The notes beneath the pieces were generated by a model. That model did no database searches. It saw only the letters and a program-made list of their open reading frames with translations, and had not been told where the DNA came from. This document shows, in pieces, positions 61,745 through 64,000 of a stretch of DNA of 64,000 bases. A program made the position numbers and the translations under genes. The DNA comes from Citrus sinensis (lineage: Eukaryota; Streptophyta; Magnoliopsida; Sapindales; Rutaceae). The stretch spans positions 744,001 to 808,000 of the forward strand of contig NC_068559.1 in the NCBI RefSeq assembly GCF_022201045.2, in the 5' to 3' direction. The first letter of the stretch is position 1. Each line of letters starts with the position of its first letter.

Positions 61745-64000
61745 GACCAATTTGTCACGAATTCAAAGCCCTAGATTTCGATCAAGTCGGGGAATTGAAA
61801 TGCTATCAAAATTATCGAATGAAACAACAAAATTTTATTGAGAGAGAAAGTCTTTAGAGAGAGAGAGGGGGAGGGAAAAAATATCTCCGTTTGTTTGTGA
61901 TGCTTGGTTAGTTCCTGCAACAAACGCAGAGATAAGGCAGTCGCGTTTTCTGAGGGTTTTATTATATATAACAGAACGATGCCAGGCGGATTCGTAAGAG
62001 CGGTTACGATTTATTAAATTTAGTTTTGTTATTGGTTTGAGATCCGTGACATCAGCGGTTGGGTCCGTGGGGTCGACAACAATTTTATTGTTTAACGGGG
62101 GTGCCACGTCATCCGAAGGTTTTGTGCGTTTTTGGTTATTTGTTTAATCTTTTAGTTCGGTTAGCGGAGGCGGCGGAGCCGAGGGAGAGAGAATTAACGC
62201 CAACGAGGAGGAACAACAAAGTGACTTGCGCTGTGTTCGCAATGGGTGTATTATTTTAATTGGTCCTTGTATTAGGTTTCTTTAATCGGCTAATTATGTG
62301 GAGCGAAAGAGATTTGATTAATTTAGACTTTTTCTTTTTTGGAGTTTGACCCAGTGACTCAAGCCTGTGTGACAAATGTTCCGTTCTAAGTAGACCCCAC
62401 ATCAATAATTCACCATTGATTGGCATACACAGCTGGACTTAACTGTAACAAAAATAATATGCACAGTAACTACTTGTCGATCGTGGCACGGGCGCGTGAA
62501 ATTTGGACCACCAATAAAAACATGAAATGTGTTTTTTTGTGGACGGGCTCCTTCTTTTCTCCTTTTTGCCCTTTTACGTCTCATAGCTTCCACCTCTTTG
62601 CTATCCATAACTTGTTATGCAGTAAAAGATTTAGGATAATAGAAATTTTTTAAATGTTAACCTTATTAAGTTATATAATTATATAAAATACATCAACTTA
62701 ATAATTATTATCAATAACACATAATTAATTTTATTGATTATATTTTTATGTTACTGATAATAATTATTGGGTTGATGTATGTTACATAATAATATAACTT
62801 AACAACTACGACAAAAAAATGAAATCTTTTTTAACAGTTATGTTGTTCAAGAATTTATCATTTGTACATCATCACGGCATTACTGAGTATGATTGACATT
62901 TATTCTTTTATTATTACTTTGATTATGAATAATTTTTAGTTTATATTTGACTAACGTAAAGAATTAGATTATGAGAGAAAGAACCCAACCTACCCATATG
63001 TGTGTACAGGTAACTCATGTCGAAATATTTAATATTTTTTAATGTCACTTAAATCAATATTAAATGTTGTCAATACTATATTATATATTTTGTACCTAAT
63101 GGACCGACCATGACGTTAGTGAAAGTTAAGCTTATCTTTTTCATTGGAAAATTACAAGTCACTTGGATGTGACAATAGTGTTTCAGAGCGGGAGATGGGA
63201 ATCAGAGGCTACAAATGGCCAATGGGGCACAAAATTGGGAATATTCTTCCAATAACAATGAATTGAGTCTGCTTATGATTTTCACACATCCAAATCAAAA
63301 TGAATTGCATAAACTTAAGCCACCTTATTTTGATGCATCATATAAATACCATATAGGAAATACCCGTCAAGGATATTAAAGAAAAAGAGAATGCCCATCA
63401 ATTTAATGTTAGAAAAGTGGAGCACAAGTAGTTATTTTAAGGCATAATTTTGAGTGGAACCTACTTAGTATAAGTGAAAAGTCGAAGTTGTTTCAGGTAA
63501 TACTCCATAAATACTTCAAAATGACATTTATATGCTCAAAATAATACTAAAATAAATAAAAAATTGTTACTCAAACAGTCAAACTATACCCCTGAAATTG
63601 AAAAAATTAGAGAAAAATACACTCGTTCTACATAGGAAAGAAAGCTAAGATATGAAGGGTTTGCACCTAATTACTCATGGGTATATATTTAGAATATAAG
63701 TATAGAGGCTCTCTCTTATGCGTGCCCATACATAAGTGATGCAAATCCATCAAAACTTGCCTCTCAAAGTTAACGAATAGTTTATTAGGACCAAAATGTA
63801 CCTCTCAAAGTCTCAAATCAAAAGCGTGTATTTAGCATTAAAAATTTTTCTTTCAAAAAAATAGATATTGAATTTTATTATTATTCTTGTATTTTTCATC
63901 AATAATGATAATTATTTTTAAATTAATTAATCATCTTTCTAACGAGCAAATTAGTGAAGCTAGCAGGTCCAATCAAATGAAGAAGGTAGTTGAGCGCTTG
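61745..64000. other. Gene 5' flank and AT-rich spacer to the window end
   Basis: 61745-62000 is the leader/promoter side of the minus-strand gene, with a GA-rich run at 61838-61874. Beyond that I see no gene. The Lys/Arg-rich open frame at 62402-62608 (minus) is short and isolated. From 62640 to 64000 the text is AT-rich without structure I can name. Confidence 0.45.

Noticed and set aside
62402..62608. Lys/Arg-rich minus-strand ORF (MDSKEVEAMRRKRAKRRK)
   Set aside because: Short, isolated and with no continuing exon that I could find; probably chance.

Overview
This is a plant nuclear window: genes carry spliceosomal introns with AT-rich intergenic DNA between them, and the products are plant-specific (chloroplast SBPase, laccase, the jasmonate receptor COI1, a DIVARICATA-type MYB). 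The COI1 protein looks to me like the citrus orthologue, so my best guess is Citrus or a close relative (Rutaceae); that is recollection, not a search. I rebuilt gene models by joining exons at GT..AG borders so that the reading frame closes. Exon lists are in the evidence fields.

Genes, left to right. 43-980 (+) is the 3' part of sedoheptulose-1,7-bisphosphatase. 1551-2222 (+) is a small SRPBCC/lachrymatory-factor-synthase-like protein whose first coding exon is only the ATG. 3690-6119 (+) is a complete six-exon laccase. 7549-7621 (-) is tRNA-Arg(CCU). 8911-9975 (+) is a DIVARICATA-like MYB. 13741-17546 (-) is COI1. 35316-38124 (-) is a three-RRM hnRNP-Q/LIF2-like protein. 39881-42885 (-) is an L-gulonolactone-oxidase-like flavoprotein. 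57201-61744 (-) is a conserved plant protein of unknown function. They are ordinary monocistronic genes, and I see no functional cluster among them.

The most unusual region is 23.5-31.4 kb: a nearly genome-length endogenous pararetrovirus (Caulimoviridae) on the minus strand. In viral order it has coat protein with zinc knuckle, movement protein, protease/RT/RNase H, a transactivator-position ORF, promoter, leader and tRNA-Met primer-binding site, then the first small ORFs again. The copy is therefore circularly permuted, with its break inside a small coiled-coil ORF. The order CP-MP-Pol-TAV resembles cavemo/solendoviruses. Four ORF junctions are short stop/start overlaps. A second retropepsin-like domain appears to lie between the movement protein and the usual protease, and an extra ORF sits between the promoter and the primer-binding site. 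Most ORFs are broken by stops or frameshifts, but the 327-codon transactivator-position ORF is open throughout.

The other gene-poor stretches are a transposon graveyard. There are two hAT-type non-autonomous elements with 8-bp target duplications (39.2 and 46.0 kb) and a MULE-like element at 43.05-44.03 kb. A decayed PIF/Harbinger element (48.4-53.4 kb) carries both a transposase and a Myb/SANT ORF; the Myb ORF is split by a 2.19-kb solo LTR with a perfect 5-bp target duplication. Also present are a LINE endonuclease remnant, a Tourist-like element with TTA duplications, a foldback element with arms of about 400 bp plus a detached single arm, a short MITE, and several local tandem duplications.
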